Positions 22,381-30,366 of a DNA stretch of 30,843 bases are shown here, piece by piece (the stretch's first letter is position 1; each line of letters starts with the position of its first letter). The stretch spans positions 1 to 30,843 of the forward strand of contig CAMQDG010000011.1 of the NCBI GenBank assembly GCA_946999425.1. Direction: 5' to 3'. The notes beneath the pieces were generated by a model. The model was given only the letters and a program-made list of their open reading frames with translations, made no database searches and was not told where the DNA came from. Position numbers and translations under genes: made by a program. This DNA comes from an uncultured Peptoniphilus sp. Lineage in GTDB: Bacteria; Bacillota; Clostridia; Tissierellales; Peptoniphilaceae.

Positions 22381-22381
22381 T

Positions 22382-23107
22382 TTACACCTGCATTTGATTT
22401 CCCATGGAAAGTTCGTAAGTTTCCGGTCCTTCCATTTTTCTTTCAATCCATCTTAAAAGGTTTGTTATTATTGTTGTCAATAATAGATAAATGATACTTG
22501 TTATAAGCATGGGTGAAAAATAATCTCCACTTGCTCCTCCTATGGATTTTGATGCAAAGAAAAGTTCATTTATGGCTATTACGTTTAGTACTGAGGTATC
22601 TTTTATGTTTATTACAAATTCGTTTCCTGTTGCTGGCAAAATATTCCTCATTGTCTGCGGTATTACTATATAAAACATTGTTTGAAGGTGACTCATACCG
22701 GAACTTGTTGCCGCTTCAAATTGTCCCTTGTCCACTCCTATTATTCCTCCACGAACTACCTCAGACATATAGGCTCCTGTATTTATGCTTACTATAAAAT
22801 AAGCTGCAAGCATTTTATCAAGGGTTATATTAAATAATATGGGCATTCCATAAAATATAAGCATGGATTGAACCATCATTGGTGTTCCTCTGAAAACTAA
22901 AATGTATAGGGAGAGAATAGCATTTATAATTTTTTGAAAAATTCCCTTTGAGCCTTTTTGTTTTGGGATTGTCCTTATTGTTCCTACTAAAAGTCCTATT
23001 ATTAATCCTACTATTGTGCCGAATATAGAAATTTTAAGGGTAACTATTGTTCCGTTAATAAACATGGGACTGCTGGTTGCCCAAACGTTTGAAATTTTAT
23101 TTAGCAT
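22382..23107 (-). CDS. Polar amino acid ABC importer, permease subunit
   Basis: HisM/GlnP-type inner membrane permease of 241 residues with about five helices. An N-terminal helix after FINGTIVTLKISIFGTIVGL, the FRGTPMMVQSML segment, and the cytoplasmic EAATSSGMSHLQTMFYIVIPQ loop (the EAA motif that docks the ATPase) are clear. The start lies 3 bases after the binding-protein stop. It could form a homodimer, since only one permease gene is present. Confidence 0.94.
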   Translation of the reverse strand: MLNKISNVWATSSPMFINGTIVTLKISIFGTIVGLIIGLLVGTIRTIPKQKGSKGIFQKIINAILSLYILVFRGTPMMVQSMLIFYGMPILFNITLDKMLAAYFIVSINTGAYMSEVVRGGIIGVDKGQFEAATSSGMSHLQTMFYIVIPQTMRNILPATGNEFVINIKDTSVLNVIAINELFFASKSIGGASGDYFSPMLITSIIYLLLTTIITNLLRWIERKMEGPETYELSMGNQMQV

Positions 23108-23110
23108 TTA

Positions 23111-23953
23111 TTAATTTGCCTCCGATATTGGTTGCGCTGAAAGTGCTTCTTCCATTAATTTTTGTCTATCTTCTTGGCTTAATGTCTTTAAAAATTCATT
23201 TATCTTATCTTTTAATTCTGTATTACCTTTTTTAAGTCCAACTGCAATTCCTATGTCTGAATCTGATACGTCAAATCCCTTTCCTTCTTCAAAACTTACA
23301 TAGGTAAAATCATCTACTGCTTTTGTTATGGAAAGTCCTTCTGGAAGTTCTGCAACATATCCATCAATTATACCACTTTTAAGGGCTACTCTTTCTTGAG
23401 AAAAATCGCCTATGGGGTCTTGTTTATCTATGCCTGGCATTTGATCTAATACATCGTAGTGGAAGGTGTTAAGTTGGCCTGTAAGTTTTGCTCCTGCAAA
23501 ATCTTTTATTGATTTTGCATCTTTATACTTTGAATCTTTTTTTACTACAACTATTAAATCGCTCTTCCAGTATAAGTCTGAAAAATCTATTTCTTCTCTT
23601 CTTTTATCTGTTGGGCTCATGCCTCCTATTATTGCATCTATATAGCCTGCTTGAAGAGCTGGTATAAGTCCTGACCATTCCATTTTTTGAATTACAAGTT
23701 TTTTACCAAGAGAATCTGCTATTTTCTTTGCAATTTGTACGTCATAGCCGTTTGCAAATTCTTTTGTGTCTGCTATGGGAACTGCTCCATTTTTGTCGTC
23801 TGTTTGTGTCCAGTTGTAGGGAGCATACATAGCTTCCATTCCTACGGTAAATGTTTCTGAATCCTTTTTTTCTTGCGTTTGTTGAGAATTTTTACTTCCA
23901 CATGATGTTAAAATCATCATTGATACAAGCAAAATACTTATTAATCTTTTCAT
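23111..23953 (-). CDS. Polar amino acid ABC importer, substrate-binding lipoprotein
   Basis: Extracellular solute-binding protein (SBP family 3), 280 residues. The signal peptide has a lipobox LTSC with the lipidated Cys18, followed by a Ser/Gln-rich linker. The mature domain starts FTVGMEAMYAPYNWTQTDD and has the family segments FANGYDVQIAKKIADSLG, WSGLIPALQAGYIDAIIGGM and IDFSDLYWKSDLIVVVKK; an arginine in TDKRREEIDFS is the usual carboxylate ligand. The substrate is a polar, probably basic, amino acid; the T-box may indicate lysine but this is tentative. AGGAGG precedes the ATG. First gene of the operon. Confidence 0.93.
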   Translation of the reverse strand: MKRLISILLVSMMILTSCGSKNSQQTQEKKDSETFTVGMEAMYAPYNWTQTDDKNGAVPIADTKEFANGYDVQIAKKIADSLGKKLVIQKMEWSGLIPALQAGYIDAIIGGMSPTDKRREEIDFSDLYWKSDLIVVVKKDSKYKDAKSIKDFAGAKLTGQLNTFHYDVLDQMPGIDKQDPIGDFSQERVALKSGIIDGYVAELPEGLSITKAVDDFTYVSFEEGKGFDVSDSDIGIAVGLKKGNTELKDKINEFLKTLSQEDRQKLMEEALSAQPISEAN

Positions 23954-23982
23954 TTTTTTCCTCCTAATTTTTAAATCAAAAT

Positions 23983-24013
23983 AAAAAAAGCTTCCGCCCT
24001 AAGGGACGAAAGC
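23983..24013 (-). terminator. T-box regulatory terminator
   Basis: GCTTTCGTCCC-TTA-GGGCGGAAGC on the minus strand (with one wobble and one bulge) is followed by TTTTTTT. It competes with the antiterminator containing the T-box core. Confidence 0.88.
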
Positions 24014-24219
24014 ATCGTGTACCACCCAATTTTATACATTTCTCGCAAAATGTACCTCTTTAAGTTTAAACTTATTTGTTAACGCCAACTACGTCTTGAA
24101 ATATTACTTCAAGAAGCTCCGAGTCCTTATTCTTTGAAAAAGTATCTGTGCTCTTTCACCTTACAGCACTCTCTAAAAGACCTTTTTTCCAAATACTCTT
24201 CTCTTCATCGCTAAAACTT
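23985..24219 (-). ncRNA. T-box leader (tRNA-sensing riboswitch) of the amino acid importer
   Basis: On the minus strand the leader shows Stem I (starting near 24211 with GATGAAGAGAAGAGTA). The distal AGAGAGTGCT...GAGCAC hairpin follows, then a 3' strand with GAATAAGGACTCGGAGCTTC. The T-box core is TTGGGTGGTACACG (24016-24029), followed by an intrinsic terminator. The antiterminator bulge reads TGGT, so the sensed tRNA should have discriminator base A. The codon following GAA-T is AAG (24126-24128), giving a lysine specifier as first guess; AGG (Arg) or CTC (Leu) are less likely readings. Uncharged tRNA would open the operon. Confidence 0.9.
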
Positions 24220-24225
24220 TAAACC

Positions 24226-24254
24226 ATTATACACAAAGTAATTTTTAAAAACAA
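24226..24254 (-). promoter_or_regulatory. Promoter of the T-box operon
   Basis: Minus strand: TTGTTT (24249-24254), 17-base spacer, consensus TATAAT (24226-24231) preceded by TGTG. Transcription starts near 24219, just before Stem I. Confidence 0.8.
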
Positions 24255-24278
24255 GGGAATTTCAATTTATTTTTGTTT

Positions 24279-25037
24279 TTATTTTAAATAACCTAAATTT
24301 TTTGATATTTTTTGAGAACAAATAAGCAATTTTTTCTTTAAAAGTTCAACGTCCTTATCAATAATTCTAAATTTAGGTCCCGTTATGGAAATAGCCCCTT
24401 CAATTTTATTCTGTCCGTTTATTATTGCCGTTCCCAAGCAATAAATCCCCTTTTCATTTTCTTCATCATCTATGGCTATTTTACTTTTTCTCACTTCTTC
24501 TATTTCTTTTAAAAATTCTTCCAAATTTATATCTGATTTTTCTATAAGGCCCTCTTCAATGGTTTTTTTAACGATCTCTTTTATTTCTTCATTTTTAATA
24601 AAAGATAAAATTGCCTTTCCCACTGATGTTTTTACTAAGGGAGCCCTTCTTCCTATTCTGGAATTTAATGTAATGGCATTTTGGGCGTCAATTTTATCAA
24701 CATATACTACACAAATTCCATCACGAGTAACCAGATGGACTACTTCATTTATGTCTTGAGATAAGTTTTTTATAAATTCATGGCTTATTCCAATAAAATC
24801 CATCCCCGCAAGTTTTGTATTTGCAAGAGAATAAAGTTTATAGGTCAGAGAATATTTTGAATCTTCATCTTGTTTTACATATCCAAGGGAAATAAGGGTA
24901 TTTAAAAATCTGTGAACCGTTGACTTGTGAAGCTTAACTTCCTTGCTTAGTTCCGTAAGACCTGCTCCTGCAGGAAATTTTTCAAAACTTTCGAGAATAT
25001 CAAATACTCTTACAATAGATTGTATTCTATCTTCCAT
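24279..25037 (-). CDS. IclR-family regulator, probable KdgR-type repressor
   Basis: A 252-residue dimeric regulator. An N-terminal winged helix (about 1-65) has LTELSKEVKLHKSTVHRFLNTL as its recognition region. The C-terminal IclR effector domain (about 75-250) has RAPLVKTSVGKAIL and the GAISITGPKFR segment. It is divergent from the KDPG aldolase and KDG kinase genes, so control of that pathway by 2-keto-3-deoxygluconate is the likely role; a 17-bp palindrome at 25169-25185 is its candidate operator. No terminator lies between its stop and the promoter of the importer operon. Confidence 0.88.
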   Translation of the reverse strand: MEDRIQSIVRVFDILESFEKFPAGAGLTELSKEVKLHKSTVHRFLNTLISLGYVKQDEDSKYSLTYKLYSLANTKLAGMDFIGISHEFIKNLSQDINEVVHLVTRDGICVVYVDKIDAQNAITLNSRIGRRAPLVKTSVGKAILSFIKNEEIKEIVKKTIEEGLIEKSDINLEEFLKEIEEVRKSKIAIDDEENEKGIYCLGTAIINGQNKIEGAISITGPKFRIIDKDVELLKKKLLICSQKISKNLGYLK

Positions 25038-25112
25038 AATTACACCTCTTAACTTAGTAAAATTAATCTTATCATAAAAAAAATTAAATTCCTATATTTT
25101 AAAATTTTACCC

Positions 25113-25141
25113 TTGACTAAAAAATCGATTTCATATATACT
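25113..25141 (+). promoter_or_regulatory. Promoter of the kdgA-kdgK operon
   Basis: TTGACT (25113-25118), 17-base spacer, TATACT (25136-25141). The spacer is occupied by a cre-like sequence. Confidence 0.85.
25120..25133. promoter_or_regulatory. cre-like (CcpA) site
   Basis: AAAAATCGATTTCA agrees with the cre pattern TGAAANCGNTTTCA at all but the first two positions and contains the 10-bp palindrome AAATCGATTT. It lies between the -35 and -10 boxes, so binding would repress. Confidence 0.45.
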
Positions 25142-25168
25142 CTATTTGGTTTTAAATTACGGAAGTTA

Positions 25169-25185
25169 GTTTTATATTATGAAAC
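25169..25185. promoter_or_regulatory. Candidate IclR/KdgR operator
   Basis: GTTTTATATTATGAAAC is a 17-bp near-palindrome (GTTT-x-ATA-x-TAT-x-AAAC) about 20 bases downstream of the expected transcription start and just before the ribosome-binding site of the aldolase gene. Confidence 0.5.
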
Positions 25186-25199
25186 TTTTTGGAGGAAAA

Positions 25200-25829
25200 A
25201 TGAATAAATCAGAAGTTTTAAAAAGAGTCCACGAGCTCGGAATAGTAGCTGTAATTCGTGGAAAAAATAAAGAAGAAGCTTTAAATTATGCAAAAGCCTG
25301 TGTTGAAGGCGGAGTTGATATTCTTGAAGTTACTTTTACAGTTCCCGGTGCAATTGATGTACTTAAGGAATTAAATGAAGAAGTTAAGGATGCACTTTTA
25401 GGTGCAGGTACTGTTCTTGATCCTGTTACTGCAAGACTTGCAATAATGAACGGAGCAAACTTTATAGTATCTCCTTCCTTTGATAAAGAAGTTGCAAAAA
25501 TGTGTAATCTTTACGGAGTTCCTTATATGCCTGGTTGCATGACTCCAACTGAAATGACTGAAGCTTTAAAATATGGTGTAGACATTATTAAAGTCTTCCC
25601 TGGTTCTGCTTTCGGTCCTTCATATTTCGGAGCAATTCATGGTCCCCTACCTCATGTTAACCTTATGCCCACAGGTGGAGTTGACATTGACAATGTAGGA
25701 GAATGGATTAAAAAAGGTGCTTATGCTGTAGGTGTAGGTTCTAAACTTGTTAAGGGTAGTAAAGAAGAAATTGTAGAAAAAGCAAGAAAGTTTTTAAATA
25801 ACATTAAGGAGGCTAAAATTAATGGCTAA
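25200..25829 (+). CDS. 2-dehydro-3-deoxy-phosphogluconate (KDPG) aldolase
   Basis: Class I aldolase splitting KDPG into pyruvate and glyceraldehyde-3-phosphate. In 209 residues the family signature residues are present: Arg20 (VAVIRG), Glu43 (ILEVTFTVPG) and Schiff-base Lys131 (IIKVFPGSAFG), with PTGGVD near the end binding phosphate. The start at 25200 follows GGAGG; an in-frame ATG at 25179 lies inside the candidate operator and ribosome-binding site and is rejected. It overlaps the kinase gene by 8 bases. The pair degrades KDG derived from uronates such as those of glycosaminoglycans or pectin; the upstream uronate genes are not in the window. Confidence 0.93.
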   Translation: MNKSEVLKRVHELGIVAVIRGKNKEEALNYAKACVEGGVDILEVTFTVPGAIDVLKELNEEVKDALLGAGTVLDPVTARLAIMNGANFIVSPSFDKEVAKMCNLYGVPYMPGCMTPTEMTEALKYGVDIIKVFPGSAFGPSYFGAIHGPLPHVNLMPTGGVDIDNVGEWIKKGAYAVGVGSKLVKGSKEEIVEKARKFLNNIKEAKING

Positions 25830-26847
25830 AAAAGTTGTTACTTTAGGTGAAATAATGCTTAGACTTTGCACACCGGGCTTTGACAGATTTGTTCAAGCTG
25901 ATAGTTTTGATGTTATCTATGGCGGTGGAGAAGCTAATGTTGCAGTAAGTCTTTCAAATTACGGTTTTGATGCTTATTATGTTACAAAACTTCCAAAGCA
26001 TGAAATTGGACAAGCTGCTGTAAATGCTTTAAGAAGATATGGTGTTCATACAGATTACATTGCAAGAGGCGGAGACAGGGTTGGAATTTATTTTTCCGAA
26101 ACAGGTGCTTCCATGAGACCTTCAAAGGTAATCTATGATAGAGCAAACTCTGCAATAGCAGAAGCTGATGTAAGTGATTTTGATTTTGATGAAATTTTTA
26201 AAGATGCAAAATGGTTTCACTTCTCAGGAATCACTCCTGCAATAAGCAAAAAAGGTGCTGAAATTACAAAAGCTGCTGTAAAAGCTGCAAAAAAACATGG
26301 AGTTACAGTTTCTGTAGATTTAAATTACAGAGCAAAACTTTGGACTCCTGAAGAAGCACAAGAAGTTATGAGAGACCTTATGCAATACGTTGATGTTTGT
26401 ATAGGAAATGAAGAAGATGCTTCTCTTTGTCTTGGATTTACTCCAAAGGGACTTGATGTAACAAAGGGCAAACTTGATATAAAAGGCTACGAAGTAATTT
26501 TTAAAGAAATGATGGAAGAATTCGGCTTTAAATATGTAGTTTCAAGTTTAAGAGAGTCTTATTCAGCATCAGATAACGGTTGGAGTGCTTGTATCTATGA
26601 CGGAAAAGAATTTTACCACTCTAAGAAATATGATGTAAGAATCGTAGACAGAGTTGGTGGAGGAGATTCTTTTGCATCTGGAGTTATATGTGGACTTCTT
26701 GACGGTAAATCTACAAAAGATGCTCTTGAATTTGGAGTTGCTGCATCTGCATTAAAACACACAATAAGAGGCGACTTTAATATGGTTACAAGAGCTGAAG
26801 TTGAAAATCTTGTAGGTGGAGACGGCTCAGGAAGAGTTCAAAGATAA
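25822..26847 (+). CDS. 2-dehydro-3-deoxygluconokinase (KDG kinase), PfkB family
   Basis: Phosphorylates 2-keto-3-deoxygluconate to KDPG, the substrate of the aldolase encoded just upstream. The 341-residue protein has the PfkB N-terminal region with a YGGGEANVAVSLSNYG segment. The C-terminal signature VDRVGGGDSFASG contains catalytic Asp282, where most relatives read GAGD. A HFSGITPAIS segment is typical of KDG kinases. AGGAGG precedes the ATG. Transcription ends at the strong bidirectional hairpin at 26921-26967. Confidence 0.92.
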   Translation: MAKKVVTLGEIMLRLCTPGFDRFVQADSFDVIYGGGEANVAVSLSNYGFDAYYVTKLPKHEIGQAAVNALRRYGVHTDYIARGGDRVGIYFSETGASMRPSKVIYDRANSAIAEADVSDFDFDEIFKDAKWFHFSGITPAISKKGAEITKAAVKAAKKHGVTVSVDLNYRAKLWTPEEAQEVMRDLMQYVDVCIGNEEDASLCLGFTPKGLDVTKGKLDIKGYEVIFKEMMEEFGFKYVVSSLRESYSASDNGWSACIYDGKEFYHSKKYDVRIVDRVGGGDSFASGVICGLLDGKSTKDALEFGVAASALKHTIRGDFNMVTRAEVENLVGGDGSGRVQR

Positions 26848-26886
26848 AAAAGAAATTAACAAATTTTTGATAAATATTTTCCAAAG

Positions 26887-26907
26887 GCCTGCAAATAATT
26901 TGCAGGC
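26887..26907 (+). terminator. First hairpin after kdgK
   Basis: GCCTGCAAA and TTTGCAGGC form a perfect stem, but the following bases (TTCCTTCTT) are only a broken T-run, so it is a weaker terminator. Confidence 0.55.
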
Positions 26908-26920
26908 TTCCTTCTTACTT

Positions 26921-26967
26921 AAAAAGGGTCTGACTAAAATATAAAGCATTTTTAGTCAGACCCTTTT
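26921..26967. terminator. Bidirectional terminator between kdgK and the dehydrogenase
   Basis: A 19-bp stem (26921-26939 with 26949-26967), including GGGTCTGAC, starts with AAAAA and ends with TTTTT, so it can serve both convergent genes. It ends 3 bases before the dehydrogenase stop. Confidence 0.9.
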
Positions 26968-26970
26968 TAA

Positions 26971-27924
26971 TTAATATCCCTTTTTAAAATTTACAATATT
27001 TATTAAATCTCTATTTTCAGAAAGAGCTTTTAAATTATATAAAATCCCTCTCATTCTCCTATCATTATAATCTTCAGCATCATCGCTCATGTGAGGGCTT
27101 ATATAAATATTTTCAAGATCCCACAGAGGACTATTTTTATCAAGAGGTTCTATATTTGCAACATCAATGGCAGCAGCCTTTAATTTTTTTGATTTTAAAC
27201 TTCTATAAAGAGCCTCCTCATCAATAATTGAACCCCTGGAAATATTAATTATACTAACTCCCTCTTTTAACTTTGAAATAAAACCATCATCAATCATCTT
27301 ATTAGTCTTAGGCGTTCCCGGTAAAGTTGACACAATAAAATCAAATTTGGATAAATTTTTATATAGATTTTCTTTAGAATAAACAAAATCAAAATATTCA
27401 GCACCTTGTCCCCTTGTGTTGTAGCCTGAAATTTCCATATCAAAAGCTTTAAGCCTTTTTGCAGCTTCATGAGCAATGGAACCTGTGCCTAAAATTAAAA
27501 CTTTTTTATTATATAAAGTTCCCACATGATCATCAGGTCTTTTCCAAATTTTTTTCCTTTGATTTTCGAGTATGTTCCTATTTTCTTTTTGAATTTGTAA
27601 AATATTATAGACAATCCACTCCCCAATAGGCTCAGAATATGCCCCATGGTTGTTACATAAAATAATATTATTTTTCTCTATATAAGAAAGATCCACATAA
27701 TCAATCCCTACTGAATCTAAAAATATATACTTTAAATCTTTAAAATTATCTAAAAAATCCTTGTGCATACTTTTATATTCAAGACCTAAGCAAAGAACCT
27801 GAGCATCAAGAGGAAGGTTGACCTTTAAAGAATCTTCCAACTTTGAAAAATAAACCTCATGACCCATTTTTTCAATCTCTTCTTTAAAATAAGAAAACTT
27901 ATCTCTTAAAAAAAGAACCTTCAT
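26971..27924 (-). CDS. D-isomer-specific 2-hydroxyacid dehydrogenase family protein
   Basis: NAD(P)-dependent oxidoreductase of 317 residues. The Rossmann motif LGTGSIAHEAAKRL (about 143-156) and the catalytic triad are recognisable: Arg in NISRGSIID, Glu in VANIEPLD, His in ISPHMSDD. Substrate cannot be told; relatives act on D-lactate-like acids, glyoxylate/hydroxypyruvate or phosphoglycerate, and the protein is divergent from classical SerA or LdhA. GGGAGG precedes the ATG at 27924. Single gene, divergent from the SH3-domain gene and convergent with kdgK. Confidence 0.87.
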   Translation of the reverse strand: MKVLFLRDKFSYFKEEIEKMGHEVYFSKLEDSLKVNLPLDAQVLCLGLEYKSMHKDFLDNFKDLKYIFLDSVGIDYVDLSYIEKNNIILCNNHGAYSEPIGEWIVYNILQIQKENRNILENQRKKIWKRPDDHVGTLYNKKVLILGTGSIAHEAAKRLKAFDMEISGYNTRGQGAEYFDFVYSKENLYKNLSKFDFIVSTLPGTPKTNKMIDDGFISKLKEGVSIINISRGSIIDEEALYRSLKSKKLKAAAIDVANIEPLDKNSPLWDLENIYISPHMSDDAEDYNDRRMRGILYNLKALSENRDLINIVNFKKGY

Positions 27925-27978
27925 TTAAAAAACCTCCCTTTAATTGTATCCCTAATCCACAGAGCTAGTATCCGTAAA

Positions 27979-28007
27979 TTGAAAATATACCCTATCTATA
28001 CTATAAT
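27979..28007 (+). promoter_or_regulatory. Promoter of the zinc-ribbon/SH3 gene
   Basis: TTGAAA (27979-27984), 17-base spacer, consensus TATAAT (28002-28007), 18 bases before the start codon. Confidence 0.85.
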
Positions 28008-28025
28008 AACAAAAGGAGTGATTCT

Positions 28026-29600
28026 ATGGAAATATTTCAAACACTTCCCACAGTGGTTAAGCAAAATCCTGAAGAAAATTTTCAAATAGTAAGAGCAGAC
28101 CTTGTCCTTGGAGAAAAACTTTCTCTTGCTGTTGATATATTAAATATGTCCGAAGAAATCGGAACGGGAATAAACTTCGCCGTAAAATTTAAAGACCAGT
28201 TTGACAATCCTCTTTTTAACGGACTTGAATGGTCTTTTTCAGCTAGCGGATTTGAAGCTTTACCCCATAAAATATATTACATAAAAACTTTTACTCTTGA
28301 CTCCCGTTTCACAGAAGCAAGAGCCGTAGAAATCAGAATAGAAAAAGTTCAACTTAAAAATTCAAAAATATATAAGTACGACCAGACCTATGAATATGAA
28401 TTTATTCTTCCCGTTATAACAAGCCAAAAAATGGAAAAAATTAAAAGCACCCTTGGCCCCGAAATAAACACCTATGGAGAAAATACAATTTATGGCTGGA
28501 GATGTGTTTGCGGTGCTCTTAATGGAAAAGACGAAGAAGAATGTAAAAATTGCAAAAGAAACAAAAACTTTGTCCTTAACAATTTAACAGAACCACTTAT
28601 AAACTTAAAAATGCTCAATCTTCTAACCCTTGATGAAAACGAAGATAAGGAAAAACTTGCCCTAAACTTTACCCAAACAACCCTTTCAAAAATTGTTCCA
28701 AGCCCTGAAGAAATTGAAGAAAAAAGGATAAATGAACCTGTCCAAAATTATAGGCGAGAAAAAAGTCTAACCCTATTTTTTTCAAAACTTATAAAATTTT
28801 TAGGAATAGTAATATTAATTTTATCTCTATCTTTTGCAGGCTTAAAACTATCCTTTAGATTTAATGACAAAAAACTTTTAACAAGCGGCATAAATTCCAT
28901 AGAAGAGGGATCCTACGATAAGGCCCTTAAAGAATTTATGTCCATAAGAAATAAAGATCTTTCAAAAGAAAAAATAGACCAGGCAAGAGCCCTTATAAAA
29001 AGTGACCACGCAAACCAAGAAGGAGATAAATTTATTATTTCCGGAGACTATTTAAACGCAGCAAAAAGTTTCAGACAAGTAATAAAAGAAGACGGAAAAA
29101 ATTATAAAGGAGCCCAAGATAAAATTTTAGGTCTTGAAAAAATATTTTTAGATCGGGCAAAAAGAGAAGTACAAGAAAATGATCCGGAAAAAGCAAAAAA
29201 TACTCTTAACTCATTCTTACAAGTGATACCAGAATCAGCCAAAGCAACAGCACTTTTAGAAGAATTAAAAGGACAAAAAACTGAAGATTCAGGAAAAATT
29301 GACGAAAAAACAGAATCAGAAGAAAAAGACAAAACCAGGGCAGACCTTGTAAGCCAGGGACAAGCTTTATTAAACAGCTATCAAAAAGTTTTTTGGGACA
29401 ACGCCAACTTAAGAAAGGGCCCCAGCATAAACTCTGAAATAATTACAAGCTTATCAAAAGGAACAGACCTTTACATTAATGATACAAAAATAGAAGGTAA
29501 CAAAAGGATCTGGTGCCTGGTAGAAACAAAAAATGAAAAAACCGGCGAAAGTTTTGAAGGTTGGATTTCAAACAAAGTAATGGAGGATTCAGAAAAATGA
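28026..29600 (+). CDS. Zinc-ribbon, single-pass membrane protein with C-terminal SH3 domain, unknown
   Basis: I do not recognise this 524-residue protein as a whole. The N-terminal 150 residues look like a beta-rich domain (ending EYEFILPV). A zinc ribbon with CVC and CKNC (about 160-175) follows. A single hydrophobic helix (about 258-278, KFLGIVILILSLSFAG) separates this cytoplasmic part from an outer part. Outside are alpha-helical repeats resembling TPRs (about 285-410), a charged linker rich in Lys/Glu/Asp, and a bacterial SH3 domain (about 450-522, with NLRKGPS and GWISNKV). The SH3 domain suggests binding to the cell wall. GGAG precedes the ATG, and the gene has its own promoter. It overlaps the next gene as ATGA. 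Confidence 0.75.
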   Translation: MEIFQTLPTVVKQNPEENFQIVRADLVLGEKLSLAVDILNMSEEIGTGINFAVKFKDQFDNPLFNGLEWSFSASGFEALPHKIYYIKTFTLDSRFTEARAVEIRIEKVQLKNSKIYKYDQTYEYEFILPVITSQKMEKIKSTLGPEINTYGENTIYGWRCVCGALNGKDEEECKNCKRNKNFVLNNLTEPLINLKMLNLLTLDENEDKEKLALNFTQTTLSKIVPSPEEIEEKRINEPVQNYRREKSLTLFFSKLIKFLGIVILILSLSFAGLKLSFRFNDKKLLTSGINSIEEGSYDKALKEFMSIRNKDLSKEKIDQARALIKSDHANQEGDKFIISGDYLNAAKSFRQVIKEDGKNYKGAQDKILGLEKIFLDRAKREVQENDPEKAKNTLNSFLQVIPESAKATALLEELKGQKTEDSGKIDEKTESEEKDKTRADLVSQGQALLNSYQKVFWDNANLRKGPSINSEIITSLSKGTDLYINDTKIEGNKRIWCLVETKNEKTGESFEGWISNKVMEDSEK

Positions 29601-29908
29601 TTTATTTAAAAGTCGAAGTATTTATTCCCCAAGAAAACGTGGCAATCCTTGTAAATAAATTAAACGAAAAAGGACTTCTCTTGGACGGAAACTACGATTA
29701 TGTTTACTGCGAAATCCCCGTAAGAGGACATTTCAGACCCCTTGAAGGAGCAAACCCAGCAGTAGGAAAAATCGGACAAGTCACAGACCAGGAAGAAATT
29801 AAACTGGAATTTCGAATAAAAAAAGAAAAAAAAGAAGAAGTGGACAAAATAATAAAATTAAACCACCCTTATGAATGTCCAGTAATAAATTATATACAGT
29901 TAATTTAA
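29597..29908 (+). CDS. NIF3/CutA-like small protein (COG3323-type)
   Basis: A 103-residue protein like the CutA-type domain inserted in YqfO/NIF3 proteins but standing alone. The start MIYLKVEVFIPQENV, a GNYDYVYC segment, GHFRPLEGANPAVGKIG (about 53-69) and the end HPYECPVINYI are the family's marks. The function of stand-alone copies is unknown. The start at 29597 overlaps the stop of the preceding gene (ATGA), so the two are translated together; an in-frame ATG at 29561 lies inside the preceding gene. Confidence 0.82.
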   Translation: MIYLKVEVFIPQENVAILVNKLNEKGLLLDGNYDYVYCEIPVRGHFRPLEGANPAVGKIGQVTDQEEIKLEFRIKKEKKEEVDKIIKLNHPYECPVINYIQLI

Positions 29909-29945
29909 ATATTGGAAATAATAAAATTTATAAATTAAATTTTTT

Positions 29946-29975
29946 GAGACTTATAAAATAAGTCTCTTTTTTTTT
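29946..29975 (+). terminator. Terminator after the NIF3-like gene
   Basis: GAGACTTAT (29946-29954) and ATAAGTCTC (29958-29966) around AAA, followed by a run of T's. Confidence 0.92.
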
Positions 29976-30061
29976 ATTTATTACATATCTTTAATTTTTA
30001 CAAAGCTTATTTTATTTTGAATAAACATCACTTTTTGCCACAACCTTTGAAAATCCTCTAT

Positions 30062-30079
30062 GGACCAATAAATTGGTCC
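30062..30079. repeat. GGACC palindrome, copy 1
   Basis: GGACCAAT-AA-ATTGGTCC followed by GTGTGTATTGGGTGAGATAA. Confidence 0.8.
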
Positions 30080-30129
30080 GTGTGTATTGGGTGAGATAAA
30101 AATCAAAATTTTTTATAAAATATTTTTTT

Positions 30130-30151
30130 ACGCTTTACATAGAGCATTTTT
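30130..30151. repeat. ACGT-type motif, degenerate copy
   Basis: ACGCTTTACATAGAGCATTTTT, related to the motifs at 1-22 and 30806-30827; it follows copy 1 of the palindrome after an A/T-rich stretch. Confidence 0.45.
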
Positions 30152-30255
30152 AAAATTACATTCTAATTTTGAATTAAGATTAATTTTAAATTATTTAAGA
30201 AATCCTTTCATTTAAACAAACCTCTTTCTTAACATAATCTTTAAAAATCCTGTAG

Positions 30256-30273
30256 GGACCAATTTATTGGTCC
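30256..30273. repeat. GGACC palindrome, copy 2
   Basis: GGACCAAT-TT-ATTGGTCC, preceded by TGTAG and followed by GTGTGTATAATGTGAGATAA; same orientation as copies 1 and 4 by its flanks. Confidence 0.8.
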
Positions 30274-30366
30274 GTGTGTATAATGTGAGATAACAAATTA
30301 AATATTTGATTTAAAATTTATTTTAAATTTTTATTTTTATTTTGTTTTTTAATTTTTTCAACATAC

